Notes under the pieces: generated by a model
Seen by the model: the letters and a program-made list of their open reading frames with translations, nothing else
Told to the model about the DNA's origin: nothing
Databases searched by the model: none
From: Rhodospirillales bacterium
GTDB lineage: Bacteria; Pseudomonadota; Alphaproteobacteria; Kiloniellales; JAKSDN01
DNA length: 38,435 nt
Assembly: GCA_029859805.1 (NCBI GenBank)
Contig: JAOUCL010000013.1
Coordinates: forward strand, 1-38,435
Reading direction: 5' to 3'
Made by a program: the position numbers and the translations under genes
In this document: piece after piece, positions 16,101 through 23,141 of the stretch
Layout: every line of letters begins with the position of its first letter
How positions within the stretch are numbered: the stretch's first letter is position 1

Positions 16101-17434
16101 CCCGGCCTCTGCGCCAGGACCACGAGGCCGGCCACGGCCTTGCCGCCTTCCTTGCGCAGGACATCGTCCTCGAGCGAGCGGAGCGCGAGTCCGGCCCCGG
16201 CCAGGCTCCGCCGGACGTAGTCCTTGGTATGGCTGTAGCGGCCATGGGGACCCAGGCGGAATCCGGCGTCTTCATCCTGTCCGGCGTTTTCCAGCGTGAA
16301 CACCAGACGTCCGCCGGGCCTGAGCGCGCGGGCCGCCGCCGCCAGGACCGCTTCCAGTGCGCCGAAATAACAGAGCGTGTCGGCCGAGGCGATCAGATCG
16401 TAGGCCCCGGCCTGGCCTTCGAGGAACGCGGTCAGCTCGGCCGCCTCCAGCGCGTCGTAGACGCCGCGCCCCTTGGCCTTGGCGAGCATGGCCGGCGACA
16501 GGTCGACCCCGGTCAGGCGCCGGGTGTAGGGCGCGAGCAACGGCCCGCACAGCCCAGTGCCGCAGCCGGCGTCGAGCACGTCGAGCCCTCCGGCCGGCGC
16601 ACCCAACTCCGCGGCGAGGCAGGCCGTGATCAGCGCCGGCGCCCGGTACTCCAACTTGTCCAGCACGCGCTCGAAGCTGCCGGCGAAGCCCTCGAACATC
16701 TGCCGCACGACCTGGTCAGACGCGCGCTCCGGCACGTCCCGGCCCGTCGAGGCCGCCAGCATATGCCGGGCCAGCGCATTGTCCGGATCCCGGTCCAGCC
16801 ATTTTTGGTAGACCGCCGCGGCCTCGTCGAGCCGGCCGGCCGCGTAGTACACGCTGCCGAGCACGAGATAGCTCTTGGAATCGCCGGGCAGAACTTCGAT
16901 CGCCCTACGGCAGGCCGCCGCCGCCTCGTGGTACTTGCCCTGGCGGCGCAGCACGTTGCCCAGGTTCTGCAGGGCCTGAACGCTGTCGGGCATGAGCGCG
17001 AGCGCCTTGCGGTAGATCTCGGCGGCCTCGTCCAGCTTGCCCTGCTCCTTGAGCACGACGCCGAAATTGCCGTAGGCATCCGGGTCGTCTGGCCGGAGCG
17101 CGATGACCTTGCGGTAGGCGGCCGCGGCCTCGTCCAGCCGGCCCAGTTCCGAAAGCACGTTGCCCAGGTTATTGTGCATGTCGGCGTGGTCGGGCAGCCG
17201 CGCGATGGCCCGTTCGATCAGCGTGACCGCGGCCTCGCCATCGCCGGTCTGATGCGACAGCACCCCCAGGTAATGGAGCGCGTCGGGCTGCTCCGGCTCG
17301 GCCTCCAGCACCTCACGGTACAGCGCCTCGGCCTCATCGAAATGGCCGCCCTTGTGCAGCTCGAGCGCAAAGGCCAGCGCCTCGGCCAGCGTGAGCTGCT
17401 GGCCCTTTTCTTTGCTGCCTCGCCCTCGGGTCAT
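16097..17434 (-). CDS. TPR-repeat protein with C-terminal SAM-dependent methyltransferase domain
   Basis: A 445-residue protein. Residues about 15-235 are six or so tetratricopeptide repeats (for example HADMHNNLGNVLSELGRLDE and DAYGNFGVVLKEQGKLDEAA). Residues about 250-445 are a class I methyltransferase: motif I VLDAGCGTGLCG, then LTGVDLSPAMLAKAKGRG, YDLIASADTLCYFG and LRPGGRLVFTLEN. The substrate is unknown. TPR-methyltransferase fusions of this type are common in alphaproteobacteria outside T6SS loci, so a link to secretion is not assured. It converges with the sheath-fusion gene, and the single tetranucleotide CTAG at 16097-16100 supplies the TAG stop of both genes. The start is an ATG at 17434 with no strong ribosome-binding site. 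Confidence 0.93.
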   Translation of the reverse strand: MTRGRGSKEKGQQLTLAEALAFALELHKGGHFDEAEALYREVLEAEPEQPDALHYLGVLSHQTGDGEAAVTLIERAIARLPDHADMHNNLGNVLSELGRLDEAAAAYRKVIALRPDDPDAYGNFGVVLKEQGKLDEAAEIYRKALALMPDSVQALQNLGNVLRRQGKYHEAAAACRRAIEVLPGDSKSYLVLGSVYYAAGRLDEAAAVYQKWLDRDPDNALARHMLAASTGRDVPERASDQVVRQMFEGFAGSFERVLDKLEYRAPALITACLAAELGAPAGGLDVLDAGCGTGLCGPLLAPYTRRLTGVDLSPAMLAKAKGRGVYDALEAAELTAFLEGQAGAYDLIASADTLCYFGALEAVLAAAARALRPGGRLVFTLENAGQDEDAGFRLGPHGRYSHTKDYVRRSLAGAGLALRSLEDDVLRKEGGKAVAGLVVLAQRPG

Positions 17435-17569
17435 CGCCGCCTGCCTTCGCTCCTGCCCCTGTCGGCGGCAAGTATAGCCGGCCAGCGAGATCCACGTCCG
17501 CAGATTTCGGTGGGCATCGGGCGCAAGAGGTCTACCGGGTCTTCGTGGCAGCCGGCCAGGGGCTGCCGG

Positions 17570-17633
17570 TTGAACTACACGACGATCAGCAAGATCGTGA
17601 AGGCCGAGACCTCATAATTCAAGACCGGACCCC
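17570..17633 (+). repeat. possible 3' end remnant of a REP-associated (Y1) transposase unit
   Basis: The + strand encodes L-NYTTISKIVKAETS-stop. It resembles the helix-turn-helix tail ('HYTTVSRIVK...') found at the end of many REP-associated tyrosine transposases. It is followed by attcaagaccggacccc (17617-17633). The reverse complement of that end (GGGGTCCGGTCTTG) mirrors the ggggtcaggcttg seen at 18580-18592. Only the last few dozen bases would remain. Recognition rests on remembered patterns and a very short match. Confidence 0.33.
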
Positions 17634-17705
17634 GTTGCCGACTTCTTGAAGAATCGGATGCAGGAAACCTGCACTTCCGAATCTGTTGGAGCCCCGACCA
17701 TCCGC

Positions 17706-17733
17706 CCTCAACCTGGCCGCGGCCAGGTTGAGG
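17706..17733. repeat. perfect 28-bp palindrome
   Basis: cctcaacctggccg followed directly by its exact reverse complement cggccaggttgagg: 14-bp arms, no loop, every pair matching. There is no T-run on either side, so a standard intrinsic terminator is unlikely. It could extrude as a cruciform, be a mobile-element end, or be a dimeric protein site. It lies in gene-poor DNA. Confidence 0.8.
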
Positions 17734-17968
17734 CACATCGCAGGGACCAAATGGTCACTGAAGCGCTACATGAACATGGACCTACTCAAGCAGCAAAGGA
17801 TGACCGCCTGACCGGATCAGCCACCAGCCCCAACCAAAAGTGCGAAAGATTCTGGACACTACCGAACCAGCTACCCCCCGCTCGCCCAAATCCATAACCC
17901 TCCACGAAACCGGGGCAACTCCAGTCAGGTGTCAAGAGTTGACCCCGAATCTCCCTCGGGCGCACGGT

Positions 17969-18545
17969 TCACTTTTGTATATTGAGAAACTTCGTGACCG
18001 TTTCAAACAGTCCCTTATTGTACGTCACGATATTGAAACCGCTTTGCAGCCCCAAAGAAAACGGTGCTTTGATCCCTGCGGCATGCATTATGATTTCGGC
18101 GTAGTTCGCGCATGTCATGTACGTCGAAGTACTTGAAACTTTCACCCCCAAATTTTGTAGTAACTTACCTTTTTTACCGTACAATATGGGCTGGAATCCA
18201 CCCCCCGGGGCTTGCATCCGGTTGAATTGCTTCGCGACGGCCACAGCGTTCTCCGCCCTCACCTGGGAAATTGTCCAGGTCCGGCTATCCTGGGCACTTG
18301 GCCATTGGTATGCCTCGGTAAAGCGAACCCACGCTGGCTGCCCAGCCTGGCTGCCCAGCCTTGCCACCGAGGTCCGTATAATAGTATTTCATTACCATGC
18401 CTTCCCTCACCGCAATGCATAACGATGCGTGCCCTGCGAGTCCCCCATCGGCCTGCACCGCCAGACTCGGCGTCGCCGGAAACGCGCCTTCACCGGGGTG
18501 TTTTCCCTCCACACTACCCGTACCTAACAACACCTCACCAGCCAT
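17969..18545 (-). pseudogene. frameshifted cysteine-peptidase-like gene (permuted NlpC/P60-like pattern)
   Basis: Two adjacent frames form one protein. The upstream part (from the ATG at 18545) reads MAGEVLLGTGSVEGKHPGEG to MKYYYTDLGGKAGQP. The downstream part reads WVRFTEAYQWPS to KFLNIQK. A 13-bp tandem duplication (18334-18361) separates them. Removing one copy joins the frames exactly, giving ...LGGKAGQPAWVRFTEAY..., 187 residues. In the restored protein His39 (AGHASL) precedes Cys141 (YMTCANYAEIIM), the His-then-Cys order of permuted NlpC/P60 or LRAT-like enzymes. The neighbour at 19565-20191 has a similar arrangement. The fold is inferred from this pattern only. As written the gene would give a truncated, Cys-less product. 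Confidence 0.72.
18334..18361. repeat. 13-bp tandem duplication causing the frameshift
   Basis: ctggctgcccagc occurs at 18334-18346 and again at 18347-18359, with two more matching bases after it. Thirteen is not a multiple of three, so the duplication shifts the reading frame of the peptidase-like gene. A clean two-copy repeat like this could revert by slippage. Confidence 0.9.
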
Positions 18546-18585
18546 TTCGGATCCCCCCATCTAGGGTAAGTAACAAAACGGGGTC

Positions 18586-18609
18586 AGGCTTGCATAACTG
18601 CATTTCGCC
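18586..18609 (+). repeat. 24-bp dispersed repeat, copy 1
   Basis: aggcttgcataactgcattt followed by cgcc; 21 of 24 bases match copy 2 at 19042-19065. It is preceded by acggggtc. Probably a mobile-unit end. Confidence 0.55.
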
Positions 18610-19041
18610 CCGATACCACCGGGGAAAATCATTCGAACCCGTCAGTCTGTTCCCCGCCTTCGACGCTGACGTGCACTTGCCCGATCGAGACGCCGGGATC
18701 TCCAGAGAATCCGCTTGGGGTAGAGGCAGACAACAGCGCGGGAGCCGCGGGACGCGACCATCGCTGGAGAAACGCCACGTGCTCGGCGAAGCCCAGTCCA
18801 TCCCGGACCTCCCTCGCGGCCTGCTCTGCGTGAGCCTCGGGCAATGCCTTTCGCCCGGCCGCAACCGCCCTTCGCGAACGGCTGTTCAACGGCCCTTCCT
18901 CAACCGCCTTGGGCGGGGGGAAGGGGACCGTGATGCCTAATGCGCTATACTCGCTATTAATGCCAAGTGTGCGGAGCCTGCAATGATTTGCGTCAAGGAT
19001 GGCGATGAAACGCCCTCAACGACGAGGACCAAGAAAGGCGG

Positions 19042-19065
19042 AGGCTTGCGTTATTGCATTTCGCC
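19042..19065 (+). repeat. 24-bp dispersed repeat, copy 2
   Basis: aggcttgcgttattgcattt followed by cgcc; same orientation as copy 1 with three substitutions. It follows the shared 16-mer at 18999-19014 by 27 bp. Confidence 0.55.
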
Positions 19066-19154
19066 ACGCCACGCCCGCACCCGGGGATTTCGCGCGGGCC
19101 CGCTAGGGGGGGCGCGTAAAGGTCTTCCACCGCACCTTCTTGCGGCGGCCGCGG

Positions 19155-19415
19155 TCAGCCGGCCGAATACTCTTTCCAGGGCATCCGTTCGATGGGGATG
19201 TCCGCCATGGACCGGACGAGGTCGGGCTCGCCGTAGTAGACCGGGGAGCCCTTCTCGTTCTGCGCCATGAGCAGGACCGGCACGCCGCCGAACACCGGCT
19301 CGAAGCGCTCGATGGCCATGTCCGCCTCCCCCGGGCTCTTCAGGAGGTCCTCGCTCACGACGACGACTGCAAAGTTGACGTCCTGAAGCGAGATGGCTGC
19401 AGCCTGGACTTTCAT
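19155..19415 (-). CDS. small conserved hypothetical protein downstream of the NlpC/P60-like gene
   Basis: An 86-residue soluble protein, MKVQAAAISLQDVNFAVVVV at the start and DIPIERMPWKEYSAG at the end, with a central VFGGVPVLLMAQNEKGSPVYYGEPD. Small proteins of this look occur in alphaproteobacteria; no function is known to me. Its ATG overlaps, as ATGA, the stop codon of the frame that runs on from the 19565-20191 peptidase, so the two were probably one translationally coupled unit. It has no signal peptide. That makes it an unlikely immunity protein against a periplasmic wall hydrolase, but it could be a cytoplasmic partner or chaperone. Confidence 0.72.
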   Translation of the reverse strand: MKVQAAAISLQDVNFAVVVVSEDLLKSPGEADMAIERFEPVFGGVPVLLMAQNEKGSPVYYGEPDLVRSMADIPIERMPWKEYSAG

Positions 19416-19564
19416 GTTTCAGCTCCCGATGTTCGCGGCCCCTCCGGGTAGTCGCGCTGGATCTCGTTCGGCAACTCGTTGACGATCGCCGACGGCAGCG
19501 TGCGGATCGAGGGCGCGTCGAAATGTACCCGTCGACACCGCCAATCGACCCTCCAAATCGGCCC

Positions 19565-20191
19565 TTACCGCGCCGTGATCTGGCCCGGCATGTCCCACTG
19601 CGGCTCGCTCAGCAGGACGTCGTGCAGCATCTTTGGGGTGGCCCGCGCCTGGGCGATGCGGACCGGCACCTGGGCCGGTCGCGCCGTGGCGCCGGCCGCG
19701 TGATAGGCGGCGACGACGAACTGCGAGCAGTAGGTCGAGCCGATGCCCGCCTGGCCGTTGCGGCCCCAAAGGTCCTCGCTCGGCGTGTAGGCCGGCTGCG
19801 AGCCGATGTTCTGCGCGGCGGCCTTGACCGCGCCGCCCAGGGCGTATTTCCCGTAGGCGCCGCGCGGCGTGAAACCCGCGTGCTGGCCGCGCCGCATGGC
19901 GACCCAGCCCTCGGCAACGGCGGCGGCGATCCCCGCTATGTCGCGGTCGGCGTAGCGATAGACGTTGTAGACGTAGGCGTGGCCCTGCGCCATCAGCCGG
20001 GTCACGGTGATGCCTTCGCCGATCGATTCGGCGATGTTGCCGCTGCCCATGTAGATCGCCGCGTGGACGTAGTCGTCCGTCGCGTTGCCCGCCCGGTGGA
20101 GCCGCTGCCCCCAGGAGATGAGCGCGTGCACCGCGCCGCCGTGACGCAGCTTCATCAGCAGGTCGCCGACCCGCAATTCGCTTTCCTTCAT
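19565..20191 (-). CDS. YiiX/YebB-like permuted NlpC/P60 cysteine hydrolase, possibly truncated by a stop codon
   Basis: A 208-residue protein with the permuted papain-like order: ELRVGDLLMKLRHGGAVHAL at the N-terminus, YVHAAIYMGSGNIAESIGEG with His43 and Glu55, and GSTYCSQFVVAAYHAAGA with Cys155. Such enzymes cut amide bonds in peptidoglycan or lipids, and several serve as T6SS effectors. The C-terminus is odd. After the TAA at 19565-19567 the same frame continues for 50 sense codons with strong GC3 bias (…VHFDAPSIRTLPSAIVNELP…) and ends in a TGA overlapping the next gene's ATG at 19415. No start codon exists between, so the tail is either an amputated extension or read through. It lies 59 bp downstream of clpV. 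The hydrolase call is firm; an effector role is inferred. Confidence 0.85.
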   Translation of the reverse strand: MKESELRVGDLLMKLRHGGAVHALISWGQRLHRAGNATDDYVHAAIYMGSGNIAESIGEGITVTRLMAQGHAYVYNVYRYADRDIAGIAAAVAEGWVAMRRGQHAGFTPRGAYGKYALGGAVKAAAQNIGSQPAYTPSEDLWGRNGQAGIGSTYCSQFVVAAYHAAGATARPAQVPVRIAQARATPKMLHDVLLSEPQWDMPGQITAR

Positions 20192-20250
20192 ATCCCCGCT
20201 CGCTTCATTGTAGATCGCGCCGTTTCCAGCGCGATCGTGGATTCATGGGA

Positions 20251-23010
20251 TCACTCGAACCCGTAACTGAACTCGCCTCCCTCGACGGTCACATGCACCC
20301 GCTCCACCGGCTTGCCTTCCACCATACGGGTCAGGAACTCGCTGCTGATCCTGGGCAGCACGGTGTTGGTCAGGATCGCGTCGATCATGCGCCCGCCGCT
20401 TTCCAGCTCGGTGCAACGTTCGGTTATGAGTTTCACCACGTCCTCGTCGTAGGTGAAGGGGATCTTGTGGTTCTCGGCGATCCGCTTTTCGATGCGGCCG
20501 AGCTGGAGCCTGGCGATCGCGGCGATGATCTCGTCGTTCAGCGGATAGTAGGGGATCACGACGAGCCGTCCCAGGAGCGCCGCCGGGAAGACCTTCAAGA
20601 GCGGCTCGCGCAGGCCCTTGGCGATACCCTCGGGCTCGGGCATCAGGTCCGGGTCGGCGCACATGCTCATGATCAGGTCCGTGCCGGCGTTGGTGGTCAG
20701 CAGGATCAGCGTGTTCTTGAAATCGATCACGCGGCCCTCGCCGTCCTCCATCCAGCCCTTGTCGAAGACCTGGAAGAAGATCTCGTGGACGTCGGGATGG
20801 GCCTTCTCGACCTCATCCAGCAGCACCACGCTGTAGGGCCGGCGCCGGACCGCCTCGGTCAAGACCCCGCCCTCGCCGTAGCCTACGTAGCCGGGCGGCG
20901 CGCCCTTCAGGGTCGAGACCGTATGCGCCTCCTGGTACTCGCTCATGTTGATCGTGATGACGTTCTGCTCGCCGCCGTAGAGCGCCTCGGCCAGCGCCAG
21001 CGCGGTCTCCGTCTTGCCGACGCCCGAGGTGCCGGCCAGCATGAAGACGCCGATCGGCTTATTCGGGTTGTCCAGGCTGGCGCGCGAGGTCTGGATGCGC
21101 TTGGCGATCATGTCGAGCGCGTGGCGCTGGCCGATGATGCGCTGCTCGAGCGTGTCGGCCAGGTGCAGCACCGTCTCGATCTCGTTCTTGACCATGCGGC
21201 CGACCGGGATGCCGGTCCAGTCGCCGACCACCGAGGCGACCGCCTGATGGTCGACGCTGGGCAAGATCAGCGGCTGCTCCCCCTGGAGATCGGCGAGCTC
21301 GGCCTGCAGTCCCTTGAGCTGCCCCAACAGCTCCGCCCGCTCGGCTTCGGAGAGATCGCCCTTGGGCGTGGCCTCGGCACCGGTCTCGACCGCGACGGAA
21401 TCGGCGGCCTCGTCGGCGGCGGTCTCCAGCTCGCTTTCGGTGCCTTCGACCTTGCCGATGTGGCCGCGCAGCTGGGCGCGCAGCTCCAGGATCTGCTCGA
21501 CCAACCCCTTCTCCTCGTCCCAGCGTTCCTCCAGGAGCTTCAGGCGGTCCTTCTCGGCCATCAGTTTGTCGTTGGCCTCGGCCTCGCGCGCCGCCGTCTC
21601 GACGCCGACCGCCTTCTCGCGGCCGATGATCCCGAGCTCGGTATCGAGCGCCTCGATGCGCCGGCGGCTGTCGTCGACCTCGGCCGGAACGGCGTGCTGG
21701 CTGATCGCGACCCGCGCGCTCGCCGTATCCAGCAGGCTGACCGACTTGTCGGGCAGCTGGCGGGCCGGGATGTAGCGGTGCGACAGCTTGACCGCGGCCT
21801 CCAGCGCCTCGTCGAGGATCTGCACGCGGTGGTGCTGCTCCATGGTGGAGGCGATGCCGCGCATCATCAGGATGGCCTTCTCCTCGCTGGGCTCGTCGAC
21901 CAGGATCGACTGGAACCGGCGAGTCAGCGCGGGGTCCTTCTCGATGTGCTTCTTGTATTCGGCCCAGGTCGTGGCGGCGACGGTGCGCAGCGTGCCGCGC
22001 GCCAGCGCCGGTTTTAGCAGGTTGGCCGCGTCGCCGGTCCCGGCCGCGCCACCGGCCCCGACCAGGGTATGGGCTTCGTCGATAAACAGGATGATCGGCT
22101 TCTCCGAGGACTGCACTTCGTCGATCACCTGGCGCAGGCGGTTCTCGAACTCGCCCTTCATGCTGGCGCCCGCCTGCAACAGGCCGACGTCGAGGCTGCG
22201 CAGGGTGACGTCCTTCAATGGTGGCGGCACGTCGCCAGAGGCGATGCGCAACGCGAAGCCCTCGACCACCGCCGTCTTGCCGACCCCGGCCTCGCCGGTC
22301 AGGATCGGGTTGTTCTGCCGGCGCCGCATCAGGATGTCGACGATCTGGCGGATCTCCTCGTCGCGGCCGACGATGGGGTCGAGCTCGCCCTTGCGCGCCC
22401 TCTCGGTCAGGTCGACGGAGAACTGGCGCAGCGCTTCCTGCTTGCCCATCTGCGAGGGCGCCATGGCGCCGCTCGCCTCGCCGGGCGCCGCGCCGCCACC
22501 GACTTGGAAGCCGTCCGAGGCCGCGAGCGCGTCTTCGGGCGAGCCGCCGACGACCTCGTCGAAGCGGTCTCCCAGGGTGTCCAGCTTGACCTTCTCGAAC
22601 TCGCGGGACATGCCGAGCAGAGCGTTGCGCAGGCCGGGCGTCTTGAGGATGCCGAACACCAGATAGCCGGTGCGCACCTGGGGTTCGCCGAACAGCAGGG
22701 TGCCGTAAACCCAGCCCCGCTCAACCGCCTCCTCGATATGGGCGGACAGGTCCGAGATGGAGGTCGATCCGCGCGGCAGCCGGTCCAGGGCGGCGGTCAG
22801 GTCCTGCGCGACGCGGGACGGCTCGAGGTTGAACTGCTTGATGATCCGGTGCAGGTCGGAATCCTGCAGCTGCAGGATCTGGTGCAGCCAGTGCACGAGC
22901 TCGACGTAGGGGTTGCCACGCATCTTGCAGAAAACGGTGGCGCTCTCGATGGACTTGTAGCCAAGGCTGTTCAGCTTGCCGAACAGGGCGGTGCGACTGA
23001 TCTCAGGCAT
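20251..23010 (-). CDS. clpV: ClpV (TssH) AAA+ ATPase, sheath disassembly
   Basis: A 919-residue AAA+ unfoldase that recycles contracted TssB/TssC sheath. It has an N-domain at 1 to about 165 (ISRTALFGKLNSLGYKSIES), a first Walker A GEAGVGKT near residue 237 with Walker B IILFIDEAHTLVGAGG, and a ClpB-type coiled middle domain around 430-560. A second Walker A GTSGVGKT lies near 658, with SVVLLDEVEKAHPDV, and a C-terminal D2-small domain follows. The start MPEISRTALF at 23010 is chosen because a GGGGGAG ribosome-binding site precedes it; an upstream in-frame start adds nine unconserved residues. Spacing to tssG is 131 bp. The middle domain has an extra acidic Ala-rich insertion (EGTESELETAADEAADSVAV). 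Confidence 0.97.
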   Translation of the reverse strand: MPEISRTALFGKLNSLGYKSIESATVFCKMRGNPYVELVHWLHQILQLQDSDLHRIIKQFNLEPSRVAQDLTAALDRLPRGSTSISDLSAHIEEAVERGWVYGTLLFGEPQVRTGYLVFGILKTPGLRNALLGMSREFEKVKLDTLGDRFDEVVGGSPEDALAASDGFQVGGGAAPGEASGAMAPSQMGKQEALRQFSVDLTERARKGELDPIVGRDEEIRQIVDILMRRRQNNPILTGEAGVGKTAVVEGFALRIASGDVPPPLKDVTLRSLDVGLLQAGASMKGEFENRLRQVIDEVQSSEKPIILFIDEAHTLVGAGGAAGTGDAANLLKPALARGTLRTVAATTWAEYKKHIEKDPALTRRFQSILVDEPSEEKAILMMRGIASTMEQHHRVQILDEALEAAVKLSHRYIPARQLPDKSVSLLDTASARVAISQHAVPAEVDDSRRRIEALDTELGIIGREKAVGVETAAREAEANDKLMAEKDRLKLLEERWDEEKGLVEQILELRAQLRGHIGKVEGTESELETAADEAADSVAVETGAEATPKGDLSEAERAELLGQLKGLQAELADLQGEQPLILPSVDHQAVASVVGDWTGIPVGRMVKNEIETVLHLADTLEQRIIGQRHALDMIAKRIQTSRASLDNPNKPIGVFMLAGTSGVGKTETALALAEALYGGEQNVITINMSEYQEAHTVSTLKGAPPGYVGYGEGGVLTEAVRRRPYSVVLLDEVEKAHPDVHEIFFQVFDKGWMEDGEGRVIDFKNTLILLTTNAGTDLIMSMCADPDLMPEPEGIAKGLREPLLKVFPAALLGRLVVIPYYPLNDEIIAAIARLQLGRIEKRIAENHKIPFTYDEDVVKLITERCTELESGGRMIDAILTNTVLPRISSEFLTRMVEGKPVERVHVTVEGGEFSYGFE

Positions 23011-23141
23011 TTGCAATCTCCCCCGGCATCGGTGCAATCGCAGTCAGATCGCCCGGCGCCTATTCGTTTCGCTGGTTTTCGTCTCCCTCGATCCGCCGAA
23101 CCGGCCGGATGATCGAGCATCTCCGGTGGAAGGCGCCGCCG

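Larger units (their letters stand above)
17435..17968. other. gene-poor stretch with mobile-element scraps
   Basis: No convincing complete gene lies in these 534 bp. Open frames are short, lack coding codon bias and have no family resemblance. It holds a hairpin (GGCAGCC at 17547-17553 with GGCTGCC at 17561-17567), a short transposase-like tail at 17570-17633 and a 28-bp perfect palindrome at 17706-17733. This looks like decayed accessory DNA between the methyltransferase gene and the broken peptidase-like gene. Confidence 0.6.
18546..19154. other. gene-poor stretch with dispersed repeat copies
   Basis: No supported gene lies in these 609 bp. Open frames on both strands are Arg/Pro/Ser-rich shadows without family resemblance. 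It contains two diverged copies of a 24-bp sequence (18586-18609, 19042-19065) and a 16-mer, atggcgatgaaacgcc (18999-19014), that recurs at 31920-31935. The first 24-mer is preceded by acggggtc, as in the ends of REP-associated transposon units. Confidence 0.6.

Noticed and set aside
15260-17617. 785-codon + strand frame spanning the sheath fusion and the methyltransferase gene
   Set aside because: It runs out of frame through one clear gene and antisense through another, and has no domain resemblance. Only its last 16 codons were kept as a possible transposase tail.
17733-17816. Short + strand peptide RHIAGTKWSLKRYMNMDLLK followed by QQRMTA as a second transposase tail
   Set aside because: It looks protein-like, but I could not match it to a named transposase family and it is only about 27 codons.
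18212-18940. 242-codon + strand frame in the island
   Set aside because: It is antisense to the broken peptidase-like gene and compositionally random (Arg/Pro/Ser-rich).
19419-19769. Separate 116-codon - strand gene between the hydrolase and the 86-residue gene
   Set aside because: It lies in a different frame from the hydrolase and its GC3-biased continuation, and is Arg/Gly-rich like a shadow.
20245-22017. 590-codon + strand frame opposite clpV
   Set aside because: Antisense shadow of ClpV with low-complexity composition.
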